NCBI GenBank assembly: GCA_947499255.1
Contig: CANMNF010000002.1
Coordinates: forward strand, 1 to 64,000
Direction of reading: 5' to 3'
From: an uncultured Sphingomonadaceae bacterium
Lineage (GTDB): Bacteria; Pseudomonadota; Alphaproteobacteria; Sphingomonadales; Sphingomonadaceae
Length of the DNA stretch: 64,000 nucleotides
Shown piece after piece: positions 8,942 to 18,515 of this stretch. Made by a program: the position numbers and the translations under genes. Position 1 is the stretch's first letter, and the number at the start of each line of letters is the position of its first letter. The notes under the pieces were generated by a model that saw nothing but the letters and a program-made list of their open reading frames with translations, made no database searches and was not told where the DNA came from.

Positions 8942-8986
8942 ATCGAAAAAGAGACGGGCGCCGGAGCCAAATGCTCCAGCGCCCGC
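8942..8986 (-). terminator. Rho-independent terminator of the giant T1SS substrate gene
   Basis: On the minus strand, GGGCGCTGGAGC (8973-8984) pairs with GCTCCGGCGCCC (8956-8967) at 11 of 12 positions and is followed by TCTCTTTTT. It lies 23 bases past the stop codon at 9009. Confidence 0.75.
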
Positions 8987-9008
8987 CATCATTGCTTCAG
9001 TTGTCTAA

Positions 9009-12000
9009 TCAGGCGAAGTTTTCCGCCAGTGCCGGGACAAGTGCCATGTCCTGCGTCAGGCCGGTCGTAATGATAAGGCCTGCTGCGTCATCAAGCACGG
9101 TGTCGGTTCGCTCATCGACATTCTGGATGCGCTCGTCCTGATCCTGATCGGTGTCTTCCTGGTCAAAGGCGGTTTCCGGTGTAGCGTGGTTGGCGAGCAG
9201 GAAGGCTTCCAGCGCCGCCTGCTCTCCATAGGGATCACCGCCAAACGATCCGGTATCGACCACAAGATCACCCACCGGTGCGCCGCCCTCCTGCACCTCT
9301 GCAAGTGGATCGGAAAGGCCAAGGTCGCCCATGTCGTCTTCGATGATATAGCGGAAGTTGTCGCCGTTTTCGGCCACTTCATATCCGTCACCATCCCGGC
9401 TTGCCGTGAAGTCGAGGCCAACGATGTTGATCGAAGCAGGCGCGCCCGCAGCGATCACACCATCATCCACCAGAGCCACCTTGTTGCCATCATCATCGAT
9501 CAGAGCAACATCGATCACGGTAAAATTGGTTGTCGAATCAACCTCTTCGCCATCGGCCAGATCATACTCATAGCTGACCTGCAGACCACTGGTCTGCAAG
9601 AAGCCACCATTGGCAAACCTGAAGGTGTTGGGGCTGTTGAGCAGGTTAAGAAGCTCCTGTGGTGTAGCCTGAAATACGACGAGGCCATTGTTAAATGCCA
9701 ACACCGAGGCGATGTCGGTCTGCGCGATCACACCTTCATCATTCGGCACCCTGGTCACCGTATCGCCGACAACCTCATCCTGACCTACAGAGTCTCGGAT
9801 ACCGCCGCCATTTTTGATGGCCACGACATAGGTTGCATCCTGCCCTTCATTCTCCAGAGCCGCCCGCGCCGCAGCCACATTGGCGTCTGCCGTCAGGTTG
9901 CCAAGGTTTGTCTCCTGTGTCCGGACACCTGGAACGCGGTTGCCTTCAAGGAACACATCGGAAAAGCCGATAACGTTGGTCAGTTGCGCGGCGATCACAT
10001 CATCGATCAGACCAACCAGTTCATTGACCTCGCCACCGCGTGTGCCTTCGGCATAGGCGGTGTCGAGGAAGTTGAAGTCGAAGTCTTCAACCACTGTGCC
10101 ATCATCGGCGAGGATATTTTCAACGATAGGGCCATTCTCACCTTCCGTGCCCTCATGGATATGCGCGCCCGGGCTATCCAGCATTGATGCGCTGTCGAAA
10201 TTGTAGACAGTGTATTCAGAATTGTAGGTGAATACCCCATCCCGGGCGAGCACGATCACGCGGCCATCGCCAAAGGCATCGGTATCGACGGCCGGCACTT
10301 CGTTCTCGCCGGAAAGTTCCACGCCCAGCACCACTGTGCCATTGCCATCCTCATTGCGGTTATCCTGCACCAGCTCCAGTTGGCCGCGGATCTCGCCGCC
10401 AGGATTGTCAGTGGAGTGGATGTTGACATAGGCATTGCCAGCCAGCGCGGCGGTGACCGCTTCGGCTGAAATCGTGCCGCCTTGCGTAGTGATCGTGAAG
10501 TTGTCGGTTGCCTCGACATCATAGACGTCCGCAACGTTTTCGTCGGTTGACGCTGTGACACCGTTCACCGTGTCATCCAGGCTATCGAGAATGATGTTCC
10601 CGTCAGCGTCAAAGTCCACCACCAAACGGCCCAGATAGGTGTATTCGCTATCAGTGTTGACGATCAGCGTTGTGCCGCCATCGGCGCCTTGCGTGACAAT
10701 CGGATAGTCGCCCTGCGATTCCGCCGGACGCGCGCCGTCGAAGGTGTCGAGCACATCATTGTCATCTGACAGGCGCGTGTTGGAGCCCGCCGCCAGAATG
10801 ATATCAACCCCTTCAAGCAGCGGCGCGAGCGCCTCTTCAAGTTCGATATTCTGCAGGTGGCTCATGACGATAATCTTATTCACGCCCTGCGCGATCATAT
10901 CGTCGATGTAGTCTTGCAGCTGGTCTGCGAGCGCTGCCATGTCGTTTTCCGCGACGCCATCGACGATCACGCCGCCAGCCGATGTCAGATTGCCAAGCAG
11001 CTGCGTTGTGGCACCCACCAGGCCGATCAGTTCGCCACCTTCTTCAATTATGGCGCTCGGTGCGAGTGTGTTGTTAAGATCGGTCGCGAAATCGAGATCA
11101 TCGCCAAGTGTTTCGGTGAACAGCGGCGCGAGGTTCGCATCGCCCGAGTAATCAAGATTGGCCGAGAGATAGGGGAACAGCGCACCTTCATAATCGCCAT
11201 CTGCCGAAATTGCGCTGGCGAAATTGGCCGTGCCCTTGTCAAACTCGTGATTGCCTACGGTCGAGGCTTGGATGCCAATGGCATTATGGATTGCGATATC
11301 GACCTTGGGTCCACCGCTATAGCCTAGCGTGTCTTCGATAAGCTGATTGCTCTGCGCATCGAAGAATAGGCCGGGGATGTAATTGTCGCCGCCTGAAAGC
11401 GTGATCGAGTTTACATACTGATCTTCGAAGGCGTCCACCAAAGCCGCGAGGTTTGGCGCAGTGTCGATGGCAAGGCTCTTTGCTTCGGCATCGGCAAAGT
11501 GCAGTAGCTGCAGCGTGTAAACGCCTTCTGGAGCGATTTCGAAAACGGTGAGCCCCATGCCCTCATCATCGTCCCGCGGATCATCGCCTTCGCTCGCCAC
11601 GGCAAGGATCGGCTGACCTGTGGGACTGTCATCTGCCGGAACATAGACCAGACCTTCAGGCGCGAGCGTGTTGGGCGCGCGCAGATAGCTGACGAAAGTG
11701 ACATTGGCAGGATCGGTGACATCATAGACCATGATGCCGCCACCGCCGCGCTCAAGCCCGACAAAGGCCAGCACGCTGTCGCCGAACACGCCTGTGGTGA
11801 TGGCTTCAGGCTCCGGGCCTTTTGCATCAGAGCGGCCATCATCAAGCACGCCGGTGTTCGGGAAGTCGTCGCTGATGAATTCGCCCTGCGATGCGGCAAA
11901 CTCTTCGATGTGTGAGCCGCTGTCGTAAATGATTACGCCGTCTTCATTGAGGATCGAGAACGAGCGGCCCCCATAGGCAAGGATCTGATCGATATCGCCA

Positions 12001-15000
12001 TCGCCATCGGTGTCGCCATTAAGGCCTTCCTGAATGGTGACTTCCAGGCGGCCAAGGTTCTCGTCATTCTGCAATGAGCCGGCATCGGGGAAGGTGGTGG
12101 GATCAAGGTTGAGATCATCGACCCGGCCATCGGGGCCATCGAAGAAATCGTCACGCGCATCGCCTTCATTCGCGATCACGTAATAGGTTGCCCCATCGCC
12201 GCCGACAAAGCTGGCGATTGTGTCTGGCATAAATTGGCCAAACACGTTTGCGGCATCAAAGCCGCCGAGATTCACTTCGTCATCACGGTCGGAGAAATCG
12301 AAATTGAGGTTCTCGAACGGCTTGAGGCCGAGCGGCTGGATGTCGGTAATCTCGCCAGCTTCGATATCAAGAATAGCCACGGCATTGGCTTCCTGCAGCG
12401 TGATCGTTGCTTCGGTGCCATCAGGCGAAATTGCGATGTATTCCGGCTCCAGATCCTGTGCCAGCGTGAGCATTTCATTGCCAGGCGTACCAGCGAAGGT
12501 ACGCAGGCCTTCTGCAACGAGGCTGTCGATCTGGTCATTGAATGCTGTGAAAGTCGCAGTGGTTACCGGGAGAAGCGAGCCTTGCGTAAGATCGATGATC
12601 GAAATCGAACCTTCAGGATCGACCAGCGTGGCACCATCTTCGACATCATCGACTTCGGTGCGCTCGCCTTCATTGGCAGTAAGGATTTTCGTACCATCAG
12701 GTGTGAAAGTCACCATGTCAGGCAGCGCGCCGACTGCAACTGAATTGATAATCATACTTTGGCTGACCAACGCGCCCGCTTCAAGAATAAAGACGGTGCC
12801 CGGATCCTGCTTGGGATCGGAGGCGACAGCCACAGCGACAAGGCCATTCGACACGGCAACGCTAGTAATGTCATTGGTGCCCAGCTCAACCACGCCAAGC
12901 AAAGTCATGTTGAGGTTTTCGTCCACGCTGAGAACCTGCAAACCATCGCCCGACGTGACAAAGAAGCGGTCGCTACCGGGATCAAAGGCAACGATTTCCG
13001 CGCCATCAAGCAGGATCTGGCCCTGCTTGCCGAAGGTAATCGCATCGCTCTGCGCGACAGACAGATCATTCTGGATCGCCAGCGGGGCAAGATCGGGTGC
13101 CGCATTGCCTGCAAGATCCGTCACCGTGCCGGGCGCTGCGGTATAGGCGATACGCGCGCCAGCTTCGATTGCTGTATCAAGGTAGAGCGTGACACGTGTG
13201 CCGGTGATCTCGAAATCCACAACATTGGCAAGCACATTGTCATCACCATCGGTAAAGGCGAACTGGCTGGCCATGGGCGCGCTGGCGGGATCAATCAGCT
13301 CGTCGAAATAGACGGTGACGACATCGCCATCGGCATCAATCGTGGCATTCTGCACCTGCGGCGCGCGGCCGACCGTGATGGTCAGCTCAGCGACTTGGCT
13401 GGTTCGGCCAAATTCATCGGTGGCGGTTGCCGTGATGACATTGTCGTCCTGAGGAAGGTCGAGATCGATACCGAACGCACCTGTGTCATCAAGCATGACA
13501 ACGCCCTGGCTTACGCCATTGGCGAAAACTTCGACGACGCTGCCTACTTCAGCTGTACCGGAGACTGTCAGATCATTTGTCTGATCGGTGATATCGTCAT
13601 CATTTGCGGTGCCGGTGTCATCGTCCGCAGCAAAATCCAGATCAGCGGGCGCCGCAGGTGCTGAAGTATCGACGGTAATATCCAGCGCGTTCGACGCAGC
13701 GCTTGTATTGCCAAACTCATCCGCAGCTGTTGCCGTGACTGAGGTGGTGCCATCGGGCAGCGCGATGACGGACGTGAAATTGCCATCCATTCCTGCCGTA
13801 GCTGTACCAAGCACCATGCCGCCACCGCTCAAGGTAATGATGGAACCCGCTTCCGCTGTTCCTGTAACGGTCAACCCTTGGCCAATGCCGGTGAGGTTGT
13901 CATTATTGGCAGCGCCAGTGTCACTGGCATCGGCAAGATCAAGAGCGGTAGGAACGGCCGGCGCCGTTTGGTCCACGGTAACATTCAGCGCCGCCGAAGC
14001 TGAGCTGGAATTTCCTGCAGCGTCACTTGCTACAGCGGTAATTGACGTGGTGCCCGCCGGGAGGGTCACATCGATGGCAAACGCGCCGTCCCCATTAGCA
14101 GTGCCCGTGCCAAGCGAAGTCGTGCCATTGAACAGCTCGATGCTCGAACCAGCTTCAGCGGTGCCGCTGATGCTCAGCGAATTATTTTGGCTGGTGACAT
14201 TGTCAGCATCCGAATTGCCATTGTCATCTGCGGCCGCAAGGTCAAGCGCAGTTGGCGCGGCGGGTGCAGTCAGGTCGACTATCACATCAAGCGGAGCAGA
14301 TGCGAACGACGTGTTGCCAGACGCATCCGTTGCGGTGACAGTAATCGAATTGGTGCCTTCGGGAAGATCGACAGAGATCGAAAATGCCCCGTCAGAACCA
14401 GCAGCAACCGTGCCGAACGAGACCCCATCGGCAAAAATTTCCACCGTGGCGTCGGCTTCGACAAGACCTGTAAAAATCAACCCTGTTCCGGGGGCGACGA
14501 TATTGTCGCCGTTCGCATCGCTGGCATCGTCCAGATCAGGCGCTTGCGGTTCGAGCGGCGCGACCATGTCGGAGGGCTCTTCCTCGTCTTCGGTTTCGTC
14601 AAGCGCAATTGTCACGATTGTACCAATGGCGATAAGACCGCCAATAATCAGGCCAGTAGCGCCCACTCCCTCGCCCAATGATTCAAAAACATCCTTGCCT
14701 GCCGCGCCCTCGCGCGCAAATTCGCCCAGCTCAACAGTCTGCACGGAATTTTCAGGGGCGGTAAGGCCCGCGTTTGTTGGCGCTACATCCAGTGGCCAGC
14801 TATCAGACGTTTCCAGCGCAATTTCAATTTCTTCGCCATCCTTACCGGCCACAAAGATCAGTTCGTCCTGGCCATTCTCGTTACGAACGCTTTTGGGCCG
14901 CACAGCGATGACTTCGCCAGTAACCTCGTCAATCACGACAAATTTGGCATCACGGGGGAGTTCAACCTTAACGGCTTCGCCATCAATCTGGCGAGTAAAG

Positions 15001-15044
15001 GCCTTGGTGTTATCGATGGAAGTAACGCGAACGACGACTGACAT
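9009..15044 (-). CDS. Giant type I-secreted 5'-nucleotidase/phosphatase with Ig-like repeats
   Basis: A 2011-residue acidic protein. I start it at 15044 (MSVVVRVT) because AAGGGGA lies seven bases upstream; an ATG nine codons earlier has no such site. Domains in order: an N-terminal prefix with a hydrophobic glycine-rich segment (about 125-145, GATGLIIGGLIAIGTIVTIA), like the retention module of Bap/LapA-type adhesins; four Ig-like repeats of about 100 residues (158-555) with the period TAPAAPTALDLA; a SwmB-like domain (560-650); a choice-of-anchor I-type propeller (665-1170); and a UshA-like metallophosphatase (GGDNYIPG, GNHEFDKG, MSHLQN). A CHRD domain (about 1515-1655) sits between it and the 5'-nucleotidase C-domain (NLTADANV, KNGGGIRD, about 1715-1900). 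There is no classical signal peptide and no RTX nonapeptides. The upstream TolC/ABC/HlyD operon is the obvious exporter. Confidence 0.88.
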   Translation of the reverse strand: MSVVVRVTSIDNTKAFTRQIDGEAVKVELPRDAKFVVIDEVTGEVIAVRPKSVRNENGQDELIFVAGKDGEEIEIALETSDSWPLDVAPTNAGLTAPENSVQTVELGEFAREGAAGKDVFESLGEGVGATGLIIGGLIAIGTIVTIALDETEDEEEPSDMVAPLEPQAPDLDDASDANGDNIVAPGTGLIFTGLVEADATVEIFADGVSFGTVAAGSDGAFSISVDLPEGTNSITVTATDASGNTSFASAPLDVIVDLTAPAAPTALDLAAADDNGNSDADNVTSQNNSLSISGTAEAGSSIELFNGTTSLGTGTANGDGAFAIDVTLPAGTTSITAVASDAAGNSSSASAALNVTVDQTAPAVPTALDLADASDTGAANNDNLTGIGQGLTVTGTAEAGSIITLSGGGMVLGTATAGMDGNFTSVIALPDGTTSVTATAADEFGNTSAASNALDITVDTSAPAAPADLDFAADDDTGTANDDDITDQTNDLTVSGTAEVGSVVEVFANGVSQGVVMLDDTGAFGIDLDLPQDDNVITATATDEFGRTSQVAELTITVGRAPQVQNATIDADGDVVTVYFDELIDPASAPMASQFAFTDGDDNVLANVVDFEITGTRVTLYLDTAIEAGARIAYTAAPGTVTDLAGNAAPDLAPLAIQNDLSVAQSDAITFGKQGQILLDGAEIVAFDPGSDRFFVTSGDGLQVLSVDENLNMTLLGVVELGTNDITSVAVSNGLVAVAVASDPKQDPGTVFILEAGALVSQSMIINSVAVGALPDMVTFTPDGTKILTANEGERTEVDDVEDGATLVDPEGSISIIDLTQGSLLPVTTATFTAFNDQIDSLVAEGLRTFAGTPGNEMLTLAQDLEPEYIAISPDGTEATITLQEANAVAILDIEAGEITDIQPLGLKPFENLNFDFSDRDDEVNLGGFDAANVFGQFMPDTIASFVGGDGATYYVIANEGDARDDFFDGPDGRVDDLNLDPTTFPDAGSLQNDENLGRLEVTIQEGLNGDTDGDGDIDQILAYGGRSFSILNEDGVIIYDSGSHIEEFAASQGEFISDDFPNTGVLDDGRSDAKGPEPEAITTGVFGDSVLAFVGLERGGGGIMVYDVTDPANVTFVSYLRAPNTLAPEGLVYVPADDSPTGQPILAVASEGDDPRDDDEGMGLTVFEIAPEGVYTLQLLHFADAEAKSLAIDTAPNLAALVDAFEDQYVNSITLSGGDNYIPGLFFDAQSNQLIEDTLGYSGGPKVDIAIHNAIGIQASTVGNHEFDKGTANFASAISADGDYEGALFPYLSANLDYSGDANLAPLFTETLGDDLDFATDLNNTLAPSAIIEEGGELIGLVGATTQLLGNLTSAGGVIVDGVAENDMAALADQLQDYIDDMIAQGVNKIIVMSHLQNIELEEALAPLLEGVDIILAAGSNTRLSDDNDVLDTFDGARPAESQGDYPIVTQGADGGTTLIVNTDSEYTYLGRLVVDFDADGNIILDSLDDTVNGVTASTDENVADVYDVEATDNFTITTQGGTISAEAVTAALAGNAYVNIHSTDNPGGEIRGQLELVQDNRNEDGNGTVVLGVELSGENEVPAVDTDAFGDGRVIVLARDGVFTYNSEYTVYNFDSASMLDSPGAHIHEGTEGENGPIVENILADDGTVVEDFDFNFLDTAYAEGTRGGEVNELVGLIDDVIAAQLTNVIGFSDVFLEGNRVPGVRTQETNLGNLTADANVAAARAALENEGQDATYVVAIKNGGGIRDSVGQDEVVGDTVTRVPNDEGVIAQTDIASVLAFNNGLVVFQATPQELLNLLNSPNTFRFANGGFLQTSGLQVSYEYDLADGEEVDSTTNFTVIDVALIDDDGNKVALVDDGVIAAGAPASINIVGLDFTASRDGDGYEVAENGDNFRYIIEDDMGDLGLSDPLAEVQEGGAPVGDLVVDTGSFGGDPYGEQAALEAFLLANHATPETAFDQEDTDQDQDERIQNVDERTDTVLDDAAGLIITTGLTQDMALVPALAENFA

Positions 15045-15201
15045 GTAATTTCCCCTTGGTGCGAATTGCAAGACTGTCGAATTTGAAAGATGACAGTGAC
15101 AAAACAGGCAATTGCACGGCGGAATGACCGAGCAATTTCAGAAAAAAGAATATTTAGGGAAGTTCGCGTGCCAGAAACGTGACTACTAAGGGTCAAATGT
15201 G

Positions 15202-16356
15202 TCAGCGTTCTTGAAGACTTTGTGACGTTGTTTTCAGGATTGGCTTCGTTAAATAGCGCCAAACTGTCGTTTCGCCGGTGAGAATTTCTGCAGTAGCGGT
15301 CATGCCGGGCTGCAAATCGATCACATTGCTGTCACGTTTTGGACGCATCGTGTCAGTCTCGACTTCGAGATTTACGCGGTAATAGACATTAGCGGATCCA
15401 TCCTCGCGCTGTTCGGAAAGTGTGTCGGGGCTAATGAACACAACCTCGCCATCGCCCGAACCATAGACGGCAGAGTCGAACGCATCGAAATTCACCCGCG
15501 CGCGCTGCCCGGTTTGCACAAAGGCAATGTCGCGCGGCGGCACCTGTGCCTCTACAATCAGGCGCTCGCCCGTTGGAACAATCTGCAGGACCTCATCACC
15601 GGGACGCAACACGCCGCCCAGCGTGGTCAGCCGGACATTCTTCACGATGCCATCGGTTGGCGCGGTCAGGCTGGCGGCGCGCAGACTGTCCTCACGCTGC
15701 GCGAGGATTTGACGCGAGGCGACCAGCTCTTCCTCGGTCTCGGCAAATTCGGTTTGCAGGTCGCGGATATAGTTGGACTGGATGTTCGAAATGCGCCCTT
15801 CGGTCTCCACTATGGCCCGCTGCATCCGGATTATTTCCGAGCGCGCCACATCGCCTGTGTCAACCAGTGGCTGATTGAGACCAAGCTCCTGCTGTTGCAA
15901 GTCGGCCATAGCGCGCAGAGAGCGCAACTCGCTCGCCAAAGCCGCCTGCCGCCGTGCGAAAAGCTGACGCTGGTTGGTGGTGAATTCGGGATAGCCATTG
16001 AGGCTCTCGGGAAAATGCAGCGGCTTGTCGAACAGCTCAGCATCGATGCGTGACATCCGGCTTTCCATTGCCGCAACCTTGGCCCGCGCCTCTTCGACCG
16101 AAGCGGTGAGTTTTACTGTATCCAGCTCCACTAACAGCTCGCCGGCTGTCACCAGATCGCCTTCGCGCACATGGATCGCGCTGATCGCACCGCCCTCTTC
16201 GCTTTGTACAATCTGAACGCGGGCAAATGGCACGACTTTGCCTGGCGCACGCGTCACCTGATCAAGCTCAGCCCATTGCGACCAAACGATCAAACCAACC
16301 AAGGCGGTCGCAATTGCAATAATGATCCAATGCGCTGGCTTTAGTTTGATTGTCAC
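15202..16356 (-). CDS. HlyD/LapC-type membrane fusion protein of type I secretion
   Basis: A 384-residue periplasmic adaptor. There is one N-terminal membrane helix (about 10-27, WIIIAIATALVGLIVW), a barrel-sandwich half starting GKVVPFARVQIVQSEEGG, a long coiled coil (about 80-220, rich in Glu/Arg/Gln) and the closing beta part (TAPTDGIVKNVR, LQIVPTGERLIVEAQVPP). It should link the ABC transporter to the TolC-type channel. Its start overlaps the ABC gene stop by four bases (ATGA), so the two are translationally coupled. The substrate gene follows after 157 AT-rich bases, enough for a separate promoter. Confidence 0.93.
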   Translation of the reverse strand: MTIKLKPAHWIIIAIATALVGLIVWSQWAELDQVTRAPGKVVPFARVQIVQSEEGGAISAIHVREGDLVTAGELLVELDTVKLTASVEEARAKVAAMESRMSRIDAELFDKPLHFPESLNGYPEFTTNQRQLFARRQAALASELRSLRAMADLQQQELGLNQPLVDTGDVARSEIIRMQRAIVETEGRISNIQSNYIRDLQTEFAETEEELVASRQILAQREDSLRAASLTAPTDGIVKNVRLTTLGGVLRPGDEVLQIVPTGERLIVEAQVPPRDIAFVQTGQRARVNFDAFDSAVYGSGDGEVVFISPDTLSEQREDGSANVYYRVNLEVETDTMRPKRDSNVIDLQPGMTATAEILTGETTVWRYLTKPILKTTSQSLQER

Positions 16357-18515
16357 GACTTGTCACCGCTGGCAGAAGCGCTCGCAAGCTTGGTGGTCAC
16401 CATCCCTTGCGCACGCTTACGCTGTTGCTCGGTTCGCTTGTTACGCGTGATCACGCCACTGCTCGCTTTGGATTTTGGCATGAGGTCACTCAGCACCTCG
16501 TTCGCTGGACCATCGCGGACGATCTTGCCTCCGGCCATGACTATGATGCGGGTGAAGCGGGAAAGCAATTGCGGCTTGTGCGTAACCATCACTATGGTCG
16601 TTTCATCGTCAAGCTGCTTGTCGATCGCCTCAAGCACAGCCATCTCGGTATTCTGATCAAGTGCTGCGGTCGGCTCATCAAGCAGCCAGACCTTGGGCTG
16701 CGCCATCAACAGGCGGCTGATACCAACAATGCTACGCTGTCCGCCGGATAGCCCACGCCCGCCTTCTTGTATTTGCAATGCGAGGCCGTCGGGCTGCGCG
16801 GCAATCAGCTGATCAAGCCGTGTCGCTTGCGCCAACTCCATGATCACTGCATCGGACACATCGCCCAGTCCCATCACCAGATTGTCGCGCAAAGTGCCGT
16901 TCACAAGTCGCGCATCCTGCGGAACATAGCCGATATGGCGGCGAGCAATTTCCTCTGCGATCTGCCCCAGATCAAGCCCGCCGAGCAGCACCTGCCCCCG
17001 CTGCGGCGAATACAGGCCCGAAAGCAGCTTGAGCAGCGTGGATTTGCCCGAGCCAATTCCGCCGATCACGGCAACTTTCTCGCCCGGGGCAATCTCCAGA
17101 TGATCAATTTCCAACGCAGGGCGCTGCGCTCCGCCATAGGCAAAGACCGCCTGCTTCACCACGTAAGAACCACCCAGCTTGTCAGGACGCAGGGCGTGCA
17201 CGCCGGTTGCCGGATCGAGCGGCAATTCCATGATCGCATCAAGTGCCTTCAAGGAGCTGCGCGCATAGCCCCATTGCACGATCAAGTTAGGCAATTGCGC
17301 CACCAGCGGGCCATTGATCCGTCCGGCAATGATTGAGCAAGCGAGCAGCGCACCGGTCGTGATCTGGCCCTGCGCAGCCATATACGCGCCCCACCCCATA
17401 ATCGCGACATAAGCAAATTGCTGGAGCGTCGAAAACAGACTGCCCGCAACCGCCGAGGCGCGTTTCACCGGATCCTCATAATGATGAATCTCGCGCACCA
17501 GCCGGTTCCAGCGGCCCATCATGAACCAGCCCCCGCGGTTGGATTTGACCGTCTCGGTCGCATCAAGGCTTTCGACCAGCATGCCGTTCTTGCGATTGCC
17601 ACTGACTTGCGCGCGGTCAGTGCCCTGACGGATGATGCGTGACAGTGCCAATGCGCAAAGGATCGCTACCGGAAGGCTGATAATCGGCACCAGCGCAAGT
17701 GGTCCGCCGATCATCGCAATCACCGCAATGAAGAACAGGGCGAAGGGCAGATCAGCTAGCATGAAGAGCGAGCCCGAGGACATAGCCTGCCGGATCTGCT
17801 CCTGCCCGCGCAATTGCGCGGCCATCGTGCCAATGCCCGGTGGTCGCGCGTCGAGCCGGATCGCCTGAGCGCGGGCGAAGAAGAACTCGCTAACCTCGGC
17901 ATCGACATCCTGCGCCTCGCGTTCGATCAGGACGGCACGCAAGGATCGCAACACCAGATCGAGCACCAGCGCGAAGATCACGCCGACACTCAACACGATG
18001 AGCGTGTCGAAACTCGCCAGCGGAATGACGCGGTCATACAGTTGCATCGAATAGAGCGAGGTTGCGAGTGTCAGGAGATTGGCAAAAACGGTCGCCAGAC
18101 CGGCCATGATTAGTGGCTGCTTGCGGCGCTTGATAGCGCGCCAGAACACATTGATTGCTTTGCCGCCATCCTTAGCCAGCGGATCGGGCAGGCTCATGGT
18201 GAAGAAGTGTTGCTCTTCTGCGAAGGGCAGCAGGCCGCGCGCTCCCACAAGAGCCATCACATCATCGCTGTCCCATTGGCCAACCACAGCCCAACCAAGC
18301 GCCGGGTCGTGCACAATCAGCGGGAATTGATCTGGCCGGGGCCGCCCCTCGATCCGGCGCGCAGGTTCCCAGCCAAGTACGCCAACCAGCTGGGGCAGAG
18401 CATCTATGCCATCGGCCAGAGCAACTTCGCGCAGTTCGCCGTTCCATTGCGGTGACAAGGATTTGCCGCTGGCGCGCGCAAAATGCGCAATCGCACGTTC
18501 AATTCCGCCACTCAT
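16353..18515 (-). CDS. LapB-type T1SS ABC transporter/permease
   Basis: A 720-residue fused permease-ATPase. The first ~125 residues resemble a C39 peptidase-like domain without an evident catalytic Cys (no QxxxxC motif), as in transporters of large adhesin-type substrates that are not cleaved at a double-Gly leader. Transmembrane helices span about 150-430 (MAGLATVFANLLTLATSLYS, FDTLIVLSVGVIFALVLDLV). The nucleotide-binding domain has Walker A GGIGSGKST near residue 485, signature LSGGQRS near 591 and Walker B VWLLDEPTAALD near 610. Both neighbours overlap it by ATGA, giving one operon. The predicted role is export of the 2011-residue protein in a single step across both membranes. Confidence 0.94.
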   Translation of the reverse strand: MSGGIERAIAHFARASGKSLSPQWNGELREVALADGIDALPQLVGVLGWEPARRIEGRPRPDQFPLIVHDPALGWAVVGQWDSDDVMALVGARGLLPFAEEQHFFTMSLPDPLAKDGGKAINVFWRAIKRRKQPLIMAGLATVFANLLTLATSLYSMQLYDRVIPLASFDTLIVLSVGVIFALVLDLVLRSLRAVLIEREAQDVDAEVSEFFFARAQAIRLDARPPGIGTMAAQLRGQEQIRQAMSSGSLFMLADLPFALFFIAVIAMIGGPLALVPIISLPVAILCALALSRIIRQGTDRAQVSGNRKNGMLVESLDATETVKSNRGGWFMMGRWNRLVREIHHYEDPVKRASAVAGSLFSTLQQFAYVAIMGWGAYMAAQGQITTGALLACSIIAGRINGPLVAQLPNLIVQWGYARSSLKALDAIMELPLDPATGVHALRPDKLGGSYVVKQAVFAYGGAQRPALEIDHLEIAPGEKVAVIGGIGSGKSTLLKLLSGLYSPQRGQVLLGGLDLGQIAEEIARRHIGYVPQDARLVNGTLRDNLVMGLGDVSDAVIMELAQATRLDQLIAAQPDGLALQIQEGGRGLSGGQRSIVGISRLLMAQPKVWLLDEPTAALDQNTEMAVLEAIDKQLDDETTIVMVTHKPQLLSRFTRIIVMAGGKIVRDGPANEVLSDLMPKSKASSGVITRNKRTEQQRKRAQGMVTTKLASASASGDKS

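Noticed and set aside
9186-10187. Plus-strand frame of 333 codons inside the nucleotidase domain
   Set aside because: Shadow of a well-supported coding sequence with clear family motifs on the other strand.
9009-15044. RTX adhesin
   Set aside because: No GGxGxDxxx nonapeptides are visible, so I did not call it RTX despite the type I secretion genes.
13588-15048. Plus-strand open frame of 486 codons opposite the giant secreted protein
   Set aside because: It is the antisense shadow of the Ala/Asp/Thr-rich Ig-like repeats. Its composition (Ser/Ala/Val-rich) mirrors the repeat, and it has no domain or ribosome site.
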